A stretch of 64,000 bases of DNA, taken from Ruminococcus sp. GTDB taxonomy: Bacteria; Bacillota; Clostridia; Oscillospirales; Ruminococcaceae. The stretch spans positions 62,001 through 126,000 of the forward strand of contig JAFRXL010000034.1 in assembly GCA_017441505.1 (NCBI GenBank), written 5' to 3'. A program made the translations under genes and the position numbers. Below, piece after piece: positions 44,304-52,195 of this stretch. Numbering within the stretch: the first letter of the stretch is position 1; each line of letters starts with the position of its first letter. The notes under the pieces are model-generated. The model searched no databases and was not told where the DNA came from. It worked only from the letters and a program-made list of their open reading frames with translations.

Positions 44304-44318
44304 GGAGGTGCAGAGAAT

Positions 44319-45134
44319 ATGACATATGTTATACCTGCACTGATAGTTGGTCTGTGCGGAATGATGGCAGGAATACTGCTCACTGTAGCTGCTAAGGTAT
44401 TCCATGTTGAAGTGGATGAAAGAATAGAAAAAATCAGCGAGGCACTCCCTCAGGCAAACTGCGGAGCGTGCGGATATGCCGGATGTGCTGACTATGCGGC
44501 TGCGATAGTCGAAAAGGGAGCTCCTACCAATCTCTGCCGTCCGGGCGGAGCTGATGCTGCTGTTAAAATAGCAGGAATACTCGGAACTGCGGCTGCTGAC
44601 GTTGTGAAAATGACAGCAGTAGTTCACTGTAACGGTGACTGCAAAGCTACTGACACTGCTTTCGTTTTTGACGGAGTTCAGTCATGTAAGGCAGTAAAGA
44701 GGTTTTACGGCGGTACTGGACTTTGTAAATACGGCTGTATAGGTCTTGGGGACTGCATGAAAGTCTGTGAACACTCTGCTATCCGCATCGAAAACGGAGT
44801 AGCGAATGTAACTCCGGCGTTGTGCGGAGCTTGCGGACAATGTGCAGCAGTCTGTCCTAACAGTCTGATAGAGATAAAGCCGCTTGCAAAGCATATCGAT
44901 GTATTATGTTCATCAGCTGATAACGGTAAGCTCACAAAGCAGAACTGCAAAAACGGCTGTATCGGATGTAAGATATGCGAAAAGAAGTGTCCTAACGAAG
45001 CGATAAAGGTCGAGAACTTCCATGCTTCGATCGATTATGAAAAATGTACCGGATGCGGACTGTGCATGGCAGCTTGTCCTGTTAAGGCTATACATAGCTG
45101 TGAGCCCGAGAGATCTAAGCCGGCAGAGGATTAA
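44319..45134 (+). CDS. rnfB: Rnf complex subunit B (ferredoxin-accepting, multi-cluster)
   Basis: 271 residues. An N-terminal membrane anchor precedes the CGACGYAGCADYAAAI cluster-binding domain, and then a series of ferredoxin motifs: CGACGQCAAVCPNSL, CIGCKICEKKCPNEA and CTGCGLCMAACPVKA. It receives electrons from reduced ferredoxin. AAGGAGGTG precedes the ATG. It is the last rnf gene; the GNAT gene follows after 3 bases. Confidence 0.95.
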   Translation: MTYVIPALIVGLCGMMAGILLTVAAKVFHVEVDERIEKISEALPQANCGACGYAGCADYAAAIVEKGAPTNLCRPGGADAAVKIAGILGTAAADVVKMTAVVHCNGDCKATDTAFVFDGVQSCKAVKRFYGGTGLCKYGCIGLGDCMKVCEHSAIRIENGVANVTPALCGACGQCAAVCPNSLIEIKPLAKHIDVLCSSADNGKLTKQNCKNGCIGCKICEKKCPNEAIKVENFHASIDYEKCTGCGLCMAACPVKAIHSCEPERSKPAED

Positions 45135-45137
45135 ACT

Positions 45138-45692
45138 ATGCAGCACAGCGGTACTATAGAATTTGAAACAGAAAGACTGATATGCCGACGCTTTCATGCT
45201 GAGGATGATAAGGATATGCTGAACAACTGGGCAGCTGATCCGGATATACAGTTTGAGTACGGCGAGCCTGTTTATACAGATATAGCTCAGGTGCGTGGAC
45301 TGCTCTCAAAGTATATTGAAAGTTACAGTGATCCGGATAGCTACAGGTGGGCGATAATCGAAAAGACCAGCGGTCAGAATATCGGGCAGATAGCTCTGTG
45401 CAAAGTATATTCTGACTGCTGTACTGCTGAGATAGAATACTGTATCGGTAAGAGTTTCTGGGGAAGCGGATATGCCGGAGAAGCGTTGTCCGGACTTATG
45501 AGATTCATATTTAATAATACAGGATTCCAAAAGCTTGAAGCGTACCACAGAGTAGAAAACGTCAAATCAGGTCGTGTACTTGAGAAGTCAAGAATGCATA
45601 TCACTGATACTGTACAGCGTTTTGTCAGGGAAAATAAAGAGCCGGTCGGAGAAGTCTGCTACTGTATCACAAGGGACGAATATCTTGGATAG
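45138..45692 (+). CDS. GNAT family N-acetyltransferase (RimJ/RimL-like)
   Basis: 184 residues. ETERLICRRFHAEDDKDM at the start and the acetyl-CoA region EYCIGKSFWGSGYAGEALSGLMRFIF fit the RimJ/RimL group that acetylates protein N-termini or small amines; KLEAYHRVENVKSGRVLEK is the third motif. The substrate is unknown. It lies 3 bases after rnfB and shares its transcript, but nothing suggests a role in Rnf. Confidence 0.88.
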   Translation: MQHSGTIEFETERLICRRFHAEDDKDMLNNWAADPDIQFEYGEPVYTDIAQVRGLLSKYIESYSDPDSYRWAIIEKTSGQNIGQIALCKVYSDCCTAEIEYCIGKSFWGSGYAGEALSGLMRFIFNNTGFQKLEAYHRVENVKSGRVLEKSRMHITDTVQRFVRENKEPVGEVCYCITRDEYLG

Positions 45693-45707
45693 TCTCAAAT
45701 AAAAAGA

Positions 45708-45752
45708 AACCCGGAACAGGTCATGATCGACCGATTCCGGGTTGTGTTTTTA
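45708..45752. terminator. Bidirectional terminator after GNAT gene and small peptide gene
   Basis: Stem AACCCGGAA / TTCCGGGTT plus an inner AGGTC / GACC pairing; T runs on both strands. It serves the rnf-GNAT unit and the minus-strand peptide gene. Confidence 0.82.
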
Positions 45753-45784
45753 TATAGGCTGACCTATATAGCTTTCTGTCGTGA

Positions 45785-45841
45785 TTAGCAGCCTAAGCCG
45801 AGAAGCTGACAGATAAGCTTCCATATGTTATTGCAGCACAT
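45785..45841 (-). CDS. 18-residue cysteine-rich peptide
   Basis: ATG at 45841 preceded by AGGAGG at 8 bases; the sequence MCCNNIWKLICQLLGLGC ends at TAA 45785-45787. Four cysteines (positions 2, 3, 11 and 18) and a hydrophobic, possibly amphipathic middle. It has its own promoter (45885-45913), a leader hairpin and a shared terminator, so it is a gene by all signals although only 57 bases long. I do not recognise it. Possible roles are a membrane-active or signal peptide, a metal- or redox-sensing leader, or a toxin of a type I system. No modification or export gene is adjacent. Confidence 0.65.
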   Translation of the reverse strand: MCCNNIWKLICQLLGLGC

Positions 45842-45862
45842 AGTGGATACCTCCTGTAAGTA

Positions 45863-45880
45863 TTATCCCTCTTGGGATAA
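45863..45880 (-). promoter_or_regulatory. Perfect inverted repeat at the 5' end of the peptide mRNA
   Basis: TTATCCC / GGGATAA with a 4-base loop, directly after the -10 box: an operator or a stabilising 5' hairpin. Confidence 0.45.
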
Positions 45881-45884
45881 TTAT

Positions 45885-45913
45885 ATTATATCAGAGGTTT
45901 ATCGTTAAATCAA
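45885..45913 (-). promoter_or_regulatory. Promoter of the 18-residue peptide gene
   Basis: Minus strand TTGATT (45908-45913), 17-base spacer, TATAAT (45885-45890). Confidence 0.7.
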
Positions 45914-45942
45914 TGCAAAAATACTGGCAAAAAAATTACCAA

Positions 45943-46413
45943 TTAATTGATGACACAGGTCGCAATAGCAAGATAAGAAGCAAATAGGCTCCAGATAAGA
46001 TATGGGATGTTCAGATAAGCTGCAAGAGGCTTTGTGTGGCAGAATCCCCATATCATAGCTGCAACCGCTATTGAAAGAAGCACAGCTACTACTGCTGCGA
46101 GAGAAAGTATCTCAAATCTGAAGAATATGATGCTCCATGTGAAGTTGATAACGAGCTGGACGGCATATATTTTCAGCGAGAAAGTCCTGTATCCGCTGTC
46201 TTCCGAGTGATAGACGAGATAAGCTCCGATGCCCATGAGTGCATAGAGTATCGCCCACACTATCGGGAATACGACCGCAGGCGGAGAAAGCGGCGGCTGT
46301 TTGAAGTCATTGAAGAATCCGGAATAACCTCCGGTCAGCAGGGCAGATAGTGCTCCCACAAGCTCGGCAGCCACGATTGAGATTATAAGATCAGTCCAAT
46401 TGATTTTTTTCAT
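45943..46413 (-). CDS. TspO/MBR family membrane protein
   Basis: 156 residues with five hydrophobic segments, the family length. Conserved elements are present: LTGGYSGFFNDFKQPPLSPPAVVFPIVWAILYALMGIGAYLV and the NFTWSIIFF segment. TspO proteins bind porphyrins and related ligands and act in stress or tetrapyrrole handling; the role here is unknown. Single gene, upstream of the small peptide gene but separated from it by that gene's own promoter. Confidence 0.92.
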   Translation of the reverse strand: MKKINWTDLIISIVAAELVGALSALLTGGYSGFFNDFKQPPLSPPAVVFPIVWAILYALMGIGAYLVYHSEDSGYRTFSLKIYAVQLVINFTWSIIFFRFEILSLAAVVAVLLSIAVAAMIWGFCHTKPLAAYLNIPYLIWSLFASYLAIATCVIN

Positions 46414-46473
46414 AGCATATACCTCGATTCGTTGATGATATATTCTATGGAAAAAAGTCAGGAAATATTCATT

Positions 46474-47136
46474 TTATTTCATTGGAGTCACATTGTTGAA
46501 CAATGCATAGAATTTTATCGGGATGTGCTTATCTATATGACACTTTCCGAAGAACCATTTTTTGTATGTACAGGTCTTGATAATGTCCTCGAAGAAAGCA
46601 TGGACTTCAAGTCTTTGCAGTACATCAACGTTAAGGCAGTCTTTCAGGGACGCAGGGGGTTCGTGAGTGACTATGTAGTCGACGGTATTATCATTCAAGG
46701 CAAGATTGTGGATAGCCTCACGTATCTCGTCGTGAGTAGGCTGTTCACGTTCCCACCAGTCTCCGTCGTGTCTGAACTCGAAGTCCTGACTGTGACCGCC
46801 GCCGAAAGTGAATATCTTTTTGCCCTCAATGGTATAGATCTGACCTCTCATGAGGTGGACTATATTATCTCCTATAACTCTTGCTTTGCCGCCGTTCCAC
46901 TCTGTTACCGGAAATTTTTCAAGTATATCGAAGTTTTCGTGGCATCCGTCAACAAAAGCAATGGTATAATTTTTTGATGCAAGTTTATTAATTACAGACC
47001 TCTCTTTTCTTGAACCGTCCCAGAAAAAGCCGAAATCTCCGCATATTATAAGGGTGTCACCGCTGCGGAGCTTTTTCATGGCAGGGTCTTTGAAGCGGCT
47101 TATGTCGCCGTGAGTGTCTCCTGTTACGTAAATCAA
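46474..47136 (-). CDS. Metallophosphoesterase (calcineurin-like)
   Basis: 220 residues from the TTG at 47136, which has GGAGG at 8 bases; the frame extends to 47196 but that start has no site. The metal-binding motifs are intact: GDTHGD, GDFGFFWDG (GDxG), DGCHENFD (GNHD-like, here GCHE), THEPP and GKCHID. It is a two-metal hydrolase of phosphoester bonds; the substrate may be protein, nucleotide or RNA ends. The GNHD motif reads GCHE, as in several small bacterial members. Single gene with the promoter at 47175-47203. Confidence 0.85.
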   Translation of the reverse strand: MIYVTGDTHGDISRFKDPAMKKLRSGDTLIICGDFGFFWDGSRKERSVINKLASKNYTIAFVDGCHENFDILEKFPVTEWNGGKARVIGDNIVHLMRGQIYTIEGKKIFTFGGGHSQDFEFRHDGDWWEREQPTHDEIREAIHNLALNDNTVDYIVTHEPPASLKDCLNVDVLQRLEVHAFFEDIIKTCTYKKWFFGKCHIDKHIPIKFYALFNNVTPMK

Positions 47137-47174
47137 GTTTGTTACCTCCGTTTGTTTTCTGTTTCTATAATTAC

Positions 47175-47203
47175 ATTTTACCACATTTATATGCAAAGGT
47201 AAA
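47175..47203 (-). promoter_or_regulatory. Promoter of phosphoesterase gene
   Basis: Minus strand TTTACC (47198-47203), 17-base spacer, TAAAAT (47175-47180). Confidence 0.6.
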
Positions 47204-47252
47204 GTCCTAAGAAAAAAATTTTGAAACGTGCAGCAAGTTTTGCAGTATCGTA

Positions 47253-47281
47253 TTGACTATTTCATGCCGATATGCTAAAAT
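47253..47281 (+). promoter_or_regulatory. Promoter of SMI1/KNR4 pair
   Basis: TTGACT (47253-47258), 17-base spacer, TAAAAT (47276-47281). Confidence 0.65.
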
Positions 47282-47330
47282 ACATCTTGATATTATGCTT
47301 TGTACTACAATTATAAAAGGGGATTTTGAT

Positions 47331-47801
47331 ATGTATATTCCGGAAATACCTGAGAATAGTTTGATTAATGAAATTAAAGAGATAATTAATCTCGCAATTA
47401 GATTAGAGGGAATCAAACGTTTTGCTTTTAACTATCCTGCTATTGATTCGCAAATAATTGAAGTTGAAAAGACAATTAATTATACGTTGCCTGATGAATA
47501 TAAAGACTTCTTAAAGTTTTCAAATGGAATAACGCTTAATAATTTTACTGCGGATTTTTATACAACAGATGAAATAGTCAGTACTTATAATGTAGAGAAA
47601 GAAGAGCCTTTTCCCGAAGACTATATTATTATTGCTGACATAATTGGTGACGGAGAAATATTATGTTTTTCTGGCCGTAGCGGTAAATTTGTTATGTGTT
47701 TTGGATGTGAAGAAAGAATATTTGATACATTTAAGGCATTTTTAAAATACATCATTAAGTTTATTAAACGTTTAAATGAAGAATATTTGTTGGAAGATTA
47801 A
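47331..47801 (+). CDS. SMI1/KNR4-like protein (possible immunity protein)
   Basis: 156 residues from the ATG at 47331 (AAAGGGG at 8 bases); the frame opens earlier at 47253 without a site. The core fits SMI1/KNR4: IIEVEKTINYTLPDEYKDFLKFSNGIT, then YIIIADIIGDGEILCFSGRSG. In bacteria this superfamily often neutralises contact-dependent or polymorphic toxins. No toxin gene is adjacent. Base composition is more A/T-rich than the neighbours (AAT, ATT and TTA codons), suggesting recent transfer. Confidence 0.78.
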   Translation: MYIPEIPENSLINEIKEIINLAIRLEGIKRFAFNYPAIDSQIIEVEKTINYTLPDEYKDFLKFSNGITLNNFTADFYTTDEIVSTYNVEKEEPFPEDYIIIADIIGDGEILCFSGRSGKFVMCFGCEERIFDTFKAFLKYIIKFIKRLNEEYLLED

Positions 47802-47819
47802 TCATTAGAGGTAATTATT

Positions 47820-48275
47820 ATGCAAAAAAATGATAAAGAATTAATATGTGAATCATATGATTATTTAAAGCAATTATGTGAGTTCCTTGTTGATTATTAT
47901 GATTATCGGTTTTATGAACCGGTTTCGATAGAGGAAATAGAAAAATGGGAGATCGAAAATGAAATAAAAATCCCATTAATGCTGAAAGAATGGTTGCTTT
48001 TAACTAAAAGTTGTAATATGTCTAATAGAGCTTGGCGTCTTTTTTGGCCAGAAATTGATGAAACCGGAAATGCTTTAGTAGGAAGTTTTGTCGGTGATGG
48101 AGAATTTTTGTATTTTTCAAAAGAAACAGGAGAATTCTTTACATTATTTGATGGAGAAAAAGAAGAGTTTGATTCTTTTGATAGTGTGCTTACATATATT
48201 TCTGTAGATTTGGAAGACAAAGCAGAAGAAATATTTGGAGAAGATTGGTTAGAAAAATTTGAATCCAACCAATAA
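47820..48275 (+). CDS. SMI1/KNR4-like protein, second copy
   Basis: 151 residues, 18 bases after the first. VSIEEIEKWEIENEIKIPLMLKEWLLLTKSCNM, then ALVGSFVGDGEFLYFSKETGEF, are the SMI1/KNR4 landmarks and resemble the first copy in layout but not closely in sequence. It is strongly A/T-rich and acidic (tail EEIFGEDWLEKFE). The pair is probably an operon of orphan immunity genes. Which toxins they would block is unknown. Confidence 0.72.
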   Translation: MQKNDKELICESYDYLKQLCEFLVDYYDYRFYEPVSIEEIEKWEIENEIKIPLMLKEWLLLTKSCNMSNRAWRLFWPEIDETGNALVGSFVGDGEFLYFSKETGEFFTLFDGEKEEFDSFDSVLTYISVDLEDKAEEIFGEDWLEKFESNQ

Positions 48276-48306
48276 AAAAGTCACCGAAAAAATTTTTGAA
48301 AAAGAC

Positions 48307-48335
48307 TTTAAAAAAGCTGAAATATGTGATATAAT
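48307..48335 (+). promoter_or_regulatory. Promoter of D,D-carboxypeptidase-like gene
   Basis: TTTAAA (48307-48312), 17-base spacer, TATAAT (48330-48335). Confidence 0.55.
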
Positions 48336-48371
48336 AATAAAGTATGAAAATTTTAATAATGAGGAGAGCAT

Positions 48372-49799
48372 ATGAAAAGGTTACTATCTGTTATAGCAGC
48401 AGTTGTCATGCTGCTTCCGTTTGTATATATCCCCGAAGCAAAAGCGGTCAATTTTCCGCTTAAAACACCGATACAGAGCGAATCTGCGATGCTGATAAAT
48501 CTTGATGCAGACATTGTTATACACGAGAAGAATGCGGATGTAAAGCAAATGCCGGGACCTCTTGTAAACATAATGACAGCAGTTATTGTTCTTGAAGAGT
48601 GCAAGGACCTCAATCAGGAGCTTACTCTTGAACCTGAGATATATCAGAATGTATACGAGTCGCTCAACGCTCATGACTATAGTGAGGATCTCCCTTCCTG
48701 CGACATAAAGGACGGAGATGTGCTTACTGTTACTGACCTGCTTTACTGTATGATGCTTACATCATCAGTTGAAGCGGCTGAGACACTTGCTTATCATGTA
48801 GGCGGAAAGAATACAGCAGCATTCGTCGAGAAGATGAACAATAAGGCTGCTGAGCTCGGAATGACTTCAACTCACTTTACAAATGCTACAGGAATGTACG
48901 ATGAGAATCAGTACACGACTGCAAGAGATATGGCTACGCTTACTCAGTATGCACTTACAGTTCCGCTTTTTGAAAATATCTCAACTACTTATTCCTACAA
49001 GCCGACAGTACCTAATCCGGAGCGTCATGAGCATCTTGACGAGTGGATATGGACTCATTCAAATGTTATGATGGATCAGGAAGATGAGGACCTTTACTAT
49101 ATGGGTGCAAGAGGTATCAAGACCGCAAATCTGGTTGCTGCCGGAAGAAATATCGTCACTATGGCAAGCAAGAATGGCAATAATTACCTTGCAGTACTCC
49201 TTAAAGCTCGTTTTAACGATGCTGAGGGAAATATGCAGTTCTATCATGTCAGAGATGCCATACAGATGTTTGACTGGGCATTTGACCATTTCTCATATCA
49301 GATAATACTTGCTGATACTGCCGAACTTGGCGAGCTTCCTGTAAAGCTTGCAGAGGGCAATGACTATGTACTTGCTTGTCCGAAAGAAGAATTCGACCTT
49401 CTCTGGTATGACGAGATAGATATTTCTCTCATAAAAAAAGACAACATAAAATGGTACAAGAATTCACTTCAGGCACCTGTTAAAAAGGGCGAACCGCTTG
49501 GAGAAGTCACACTTGAATATTCCGGCGAGAAGCTTGGAACAGTCGAGCTGGTTGCTGTATCTAATGTAAACAGATCGAAGTCGAAATACAATATCGAAGC
49601 TGCAAAGCGATTCAGAAAGTCAGTCTGGTTCAAGAATGCTTTGAAAATATCAATAATACTTTGTCTCATTTATATCCTTGTATGTATTTACGCATGGGTA
49701 GTATTCAAAAGCAAGGGCAAACCGATGAAGCCTATATATGCTGTGCCTAAAATGGACAAGAAGAAAAAGAAGGGCAGAAAGCCTGAAAATAAGGAATAA
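48372..49799 (+). CDS. D-alanyl-D-alanine carboxypeptidase-like protein (S11), predicted inactive
   Basis: 475 residues with the architecture of PBP5/DacA: signal peptide (1-25), S11 domain (about 35-290), a beta-rich C-terminal domain and a final membrane segment (about 418-440) with a basic cytoplasmic tail. All three active-site motifs are changed. SxxK reads P63-L-V-N66 in MPGPLVNIMTA where PASLTKIMTA is usual. SxN reads S131-S-V133 in SSVEAAETLA. KTG reads K250-T-A252 in GIKTANLVAAGRN. The surrounding family sequence is well kept, so this looks like a maintained pseudoenzyme, not a decaying gene. It may bind peptidoglycan or regulate other PBPs. Confidence 0.88.
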   Translation: MKRLLSVIAAVVMLLPFVYIPEAKAVNFPLKTPIQSESAMLINLDADIVIHEKNADVKQMPGPLVNIMTAVIVLEECKDLNQELTLEPEIYQNVYESLNAHDYSEDLPSCDIKDGDVLTVTDLLYCMMLTSSVEAAETLAYHVGGKNTAAFVEKMNNKAAELGMTSTHFTNATGMYDENQYTTARDMATLTQYALTVPLFENISTTYSYKPTVPNPERHEHLDEWIWTHSNVMMDQEDEDLYYMGARGIKTANLVAAGRNIVTMASKNGNNYLAVLLKARFNDAEGNMQFYHVRDAIQMFDWAFDHFSYQIILADTAELGELPVKLAEGNDYVLACPKEEFDLLWYDEIDISLIKKDNIKWYKNSLQAPVKKGEPLGEVTLEYSGEKLGTVELVAVSNVNRSKSKYNIEAAKRFRKSVWFKNALKISIILCLIYILVCIYAWVVFKSKGKPMKPIYAVPKMDKKKKKGRKPENKE

Positions 49800-49807
49800 A
49801 ACTCAGA

Positions 49808-49839
49808 CTGATCTCACTGAAAGGTGAGGTCAGTTTTTT
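49808..49839 (+). terminator. Terminator after D,D-carboxypeptidase-like gene
   Basis: Stem CTGATCTCAC / GTGAGGTCAG with one G-U pair, 6-base loop, then TTTTTT. Confidence 0.88.
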
Positions 49840-49870
49840 GTTTGATATTCCAAGAATTTTCCATTATCTC

Positions 49871-49900
49871 TTGACGAAGTAACGTGATAAGGAGTATAAT
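49871..49900 (+). promoter_or_regulatory. Promoter of pncB
   Basis: TTGACG (49871-49876), 18-base spacer, TATAAT (49895-49900). A palindrome, AAGAAC-TT-GTTCTT (49907-49920), lies at the expected transcription start and could be a repressor site. Confidence 0.65.
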
Positions 49901-49959
49901 AACTATAAGAACTTGTTCTTATTCTTCAAAGGCAAACAGATACAGAAAGGATGATAGTT

Positions 49960-51159
49960 ATGAAGCTTGAACCGATAATCATATCTCTGCTTGATACTGA
50001 TCTTTACAAATTCAATATGGATCAGGTCATATTCCACAAGCACACCGACCTTTGCGGACAGTATTTCTTTAAATGCCGCAATAAGGATGTTGTGTTTACT
50101 CCGGAAATGGTGCAGGAGATAAACGAGCAGATAGACCATTTATGCTCGCTCACATTCAAAAAGGAAGAACTTGACTATCTGCGTTCCATACGTTTTATAA
50201 AGAATGACTATGTTGAATTTCTTAGATTATGGAGACCTATAAGAGACTACGTTACAACCTCGCTTGATGAAAACGGCGAACTCTTTATTGAAGTAAACGG
50301 ACCGCTCTTTTCTGCAATGCAGTTTGAAATATATCTTTTAGAGATAGTCAATGAAGTGTATTTCAGAATGAAGTACGATTACGACAGACTTCTCAAATCA
50401 GCTCAGGAGAGGCTCGATGCTAAGATAAAGGCTATGAATGACGGTACTTACACTTTCAAGTTTGCTGAATTCGGCTGCCGCAGAAGACTTTCAAGAGAGT
50501 GGGAAGATGTCGTTGTAAAGAGATTCGTTACAGAGACTAAAAACTGCGTCGGCACTTCAAATGTATATCTCGCAATGAAATACAATGTAACTCCTATCGG
50601 CACATATGCACATGAGTTCGTACAGATGTATCAGGGCATTGATTCAATACCTCTTGCATATACCAATCACTACGCAATGAAGGACTGGTATGATGAGTAT
50701 GACGGCGATAACGGTACAGCTCTTACAGATACAGTAACAACCAATCTGTTCCTGCTTGACTTTAATCGTTCAATGGTCAATAACTATACCGGAGTACGTC
50801 ACGACAGCGGTGACCCATATGCGTGGGGAGAGAAGATGATCGCTCACTATAAAAAGTACGGAGTTGACCCGAAAAGCAAGCTCCTTCTTTTCAGTGACAG
50901 TCTCGACTTTGACAGAGCTCAGAAGCTTTACGATTATTTCTGTGATAAGACCAAAGTATCATTTGGTATAGGAACATTCTGCTCAAATGATACAGAGGAG
51001 AATGCACTTAATATCGTAATAAAGCTCCAGTACGTAAACGGCAGACCTGTTGCAAAGCTTTCGGATGATACAGGCAAAGCAATGTGCCGTGATAATGACT
51101 ACCTTAGCTACCTTAAACGTTCGGTAGAATTCAGAATACAAAGAGAATCAGAAAAGTAA
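49960..51159 (+). CDS. pncB: Nicotinate phosphoribosyltransferase
   Basis: 399 residues from the ATG at 49960; an in-frame ATG at 49951 touches the AAAGG site and is less likely. TDLYKFNMDQVIFHKH near the start, FAEFGCRRRLS, GTSNVYLAMKYNVTPIGTYAHEF and GVRHDSGDPYAWGEK are the family landmarks; the histidine in GTYAHEF is the phosphorylated one in characterised enzymes. It makes nicotinate mononucleotide from nicotinate and PRPP in NAD salvage, in the cytosol. Monocistronic. Confidence 0.94.
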   Translation: MKLEPIIISLLDTDLYKFNMDQVIFHKHTDLCGQYFFKCRNKDVVFTPEMVQEINEQIDHLCSLTFKKEELDYLRSIRFIKNDYVEFLRLWRPIRDYVTTSLDENGELFIEVNGPLFSAMQFEIYLLEIVNEVYFRMKYDYDRLLKSAQERLDAKIKAMNDGTYTFKFAEFGCRRRLSREWEDVVVKRFVTETKNCVGTSNVYLAMKYNVTPIGTYAHEFVQMYQGIDSIPLAYTNHYAMKDWYDEYDGDNGTALTDTVTTNLFLLDFNRSMVNNYTGVRHDSGDPYAWGEKMIAHYKKYGVDPKSKLLLFSDSLDFDRAQKLYDYFCDKTKVSFGIGTFCSNDTEENALNIVIKLQYVNGRPVAKLSDDTGKAMCRDNDYLSYLKRSVEFRIQRESEK

Positions 51160-51167
51160 AAAAAGTC

Positions 51168-51206
51168 ATCCCCTTGATATAAACGAATATCGAGGGGATA
51201 TTTTTA
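51168..51206. terminator. Bidirectional terminator between pncB and amidase gene
   Basis: Stem ATCCCCTTGATAT / ATATCGAGGGGAT with one G-U pair and a 6-base loop, T run on the plus side. Confidence 0.85.
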
Positions 51207-51944
51207 TCAATAGTAGATATATTCTCCGCTGGAGTAACCGGTGATTCCATTATAGCTGACTACGTACCAGCCATTTGTCTCGCCGTTTATTGTAACAGAA
51301 GCTCCGTTTGGTATAGAGCCGATTATCTTACCGGAAGTTGAGGGGTAACTCCTTATATTTAGTCCGCTTCCGTCAGTAACGACAGTTCCCCACGATACAG
51401 GTCCGGCTGGAATAAACGGTATACCAAAGTAATCGCAGAGTGAGCGTACTAAGTTTTTGGCGATATTTTCGAGATTATTCTTCAGCCATGCCTCGTCTGC
51501 AAAATTGTCGTGATAGCCGATCTCGCATAGCACTGCAACTGCCTTTGTACGCAGAACTTCACCGAGAGTTGTTGTCGGAAGTGCTCTTACTTTGTCCGGC
51601 AGAGGGTATATGCTTTTAAGATTGTTTGCGATAATATTTGCGAGTTTTTCGCTCTGACCGCTTGCCGGAGCAAAATATATGTCAATTCCTCTTAATTTTC
51701 CTGCAAGATTAGGAGGTGCGGCATTTGAGTGCAGAGCAAGATGAACGTCATAATTACCGGAATTTGAATCAGATATAGCACCGCCGACATTTCTGTCCGG
51801 ATCATTTCTGACAAACTGTATACCGCATGAACGCAGGTATGGTTCGACCCTGTCAGCGAGGAGATTCATGTACAGCTCCTCGTTGCCGCTTGTTGCGTAC
51901 TCGTTCCATTCCTGAGTTGAAGGACTTAAAAAAACCTTAGGCAT
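51207..51944 (-). CDS. N-acetylmuramoyl-L-alanine amidase (Amidase_3) with SH3 domain, no signal peptide
   Basis: 245 residues. The zinc amidase region has VFLSPSTQEWN (where the family has a His near the start), LALHSNAAPP with the zinc His, and VLCEIGYHDN with the catalytic Glu. Residues about 180-245 are a bacterial SH3 domain (GSGLNIRSYPSTSGKIIGSIPNG). It cuts the MurNAc-L-Ala bond. There is no signal peptide, which recalls Bacillus CwlC, released from the mother cell at spore formation, or phage lysins. AAAGGA precedes the ATG. A possible sporulation-type promoter lies at 51986-52011. Confidence 0.85.
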   Translation of the reverse strand: MPKVFLSPSTQEWNEYATSGNEELYMNLLADRVEPYLRSCGIQFVRNDPDRNVGGAISDSNSGNYDVHLALHSNAAPPNLAGKLRGIDIYFAPASGQSEKLANIIANNLKSIYPLPDKVRALPTTTLGEVLRTKAVAVLCEIGYHDNFADEAWLKNNLENIAKNLVRSLCDYFGIPFIPAGPVSWGTVVTDGSGLNIRSYPSTSGKIIGSIPNGASVTINGETNGWYVVSYNGITGYSSGEYIYY

Positions 51945-51985
51945 AATAACATTCCTTTCTTAGATTTAGAGAAAAACTCTAATGT

Positions 51986-52011
51986 TATTTTATGCTAAAG
52001 GTAAGTAATAT
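51986..52011 (-). promoter_or_regulatory. Possible mother-cell sigma factor promoter of amidase gene
   Basis: On the minus strand ATATT (52007-52011) and CATAAAATA (51986-51994) are 12 bases apart. The second box fits the CATAnnnTA -10 of sigma-E/sigma-K. No good sigma-A pair is seen. Confidence 0.3.
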
Positions 52012-52050
52012 GTTATTACTTCGGCAATCAAACATCAATAAAACGACGAA

Positions 52051-52195
52051 GTCGGCAAAAAAGGGATTCCAAAGGGTTTCCAACCCTTTGGCGGAAGGGT
52101 GTGCGAGGGGAGGCAGAGCCTCACCTAAGAAGCAGTACAGCGAGCAAAGCAACGCTGTACGGACCGTCCATATAACTCCCCTCGGCTTGACCGAC
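52051..52195. repeat. Structured multi-hairpin intergenic element
   Basis: Nested pairings: outer GTCGG (52051) / CCGAC (52191); perfect 10-bp hairpin CCAAAGGGTT / AACCCTTTGG (52069-52091); GAGGGGAG (52105) / CTCCCCTC (52176) enclosing TACAGCG / CGCTGTA (52136-52159). The fold suggests a structured RNA or a dispersed repeat. No other copy is in the window. Confidence 0.6.
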
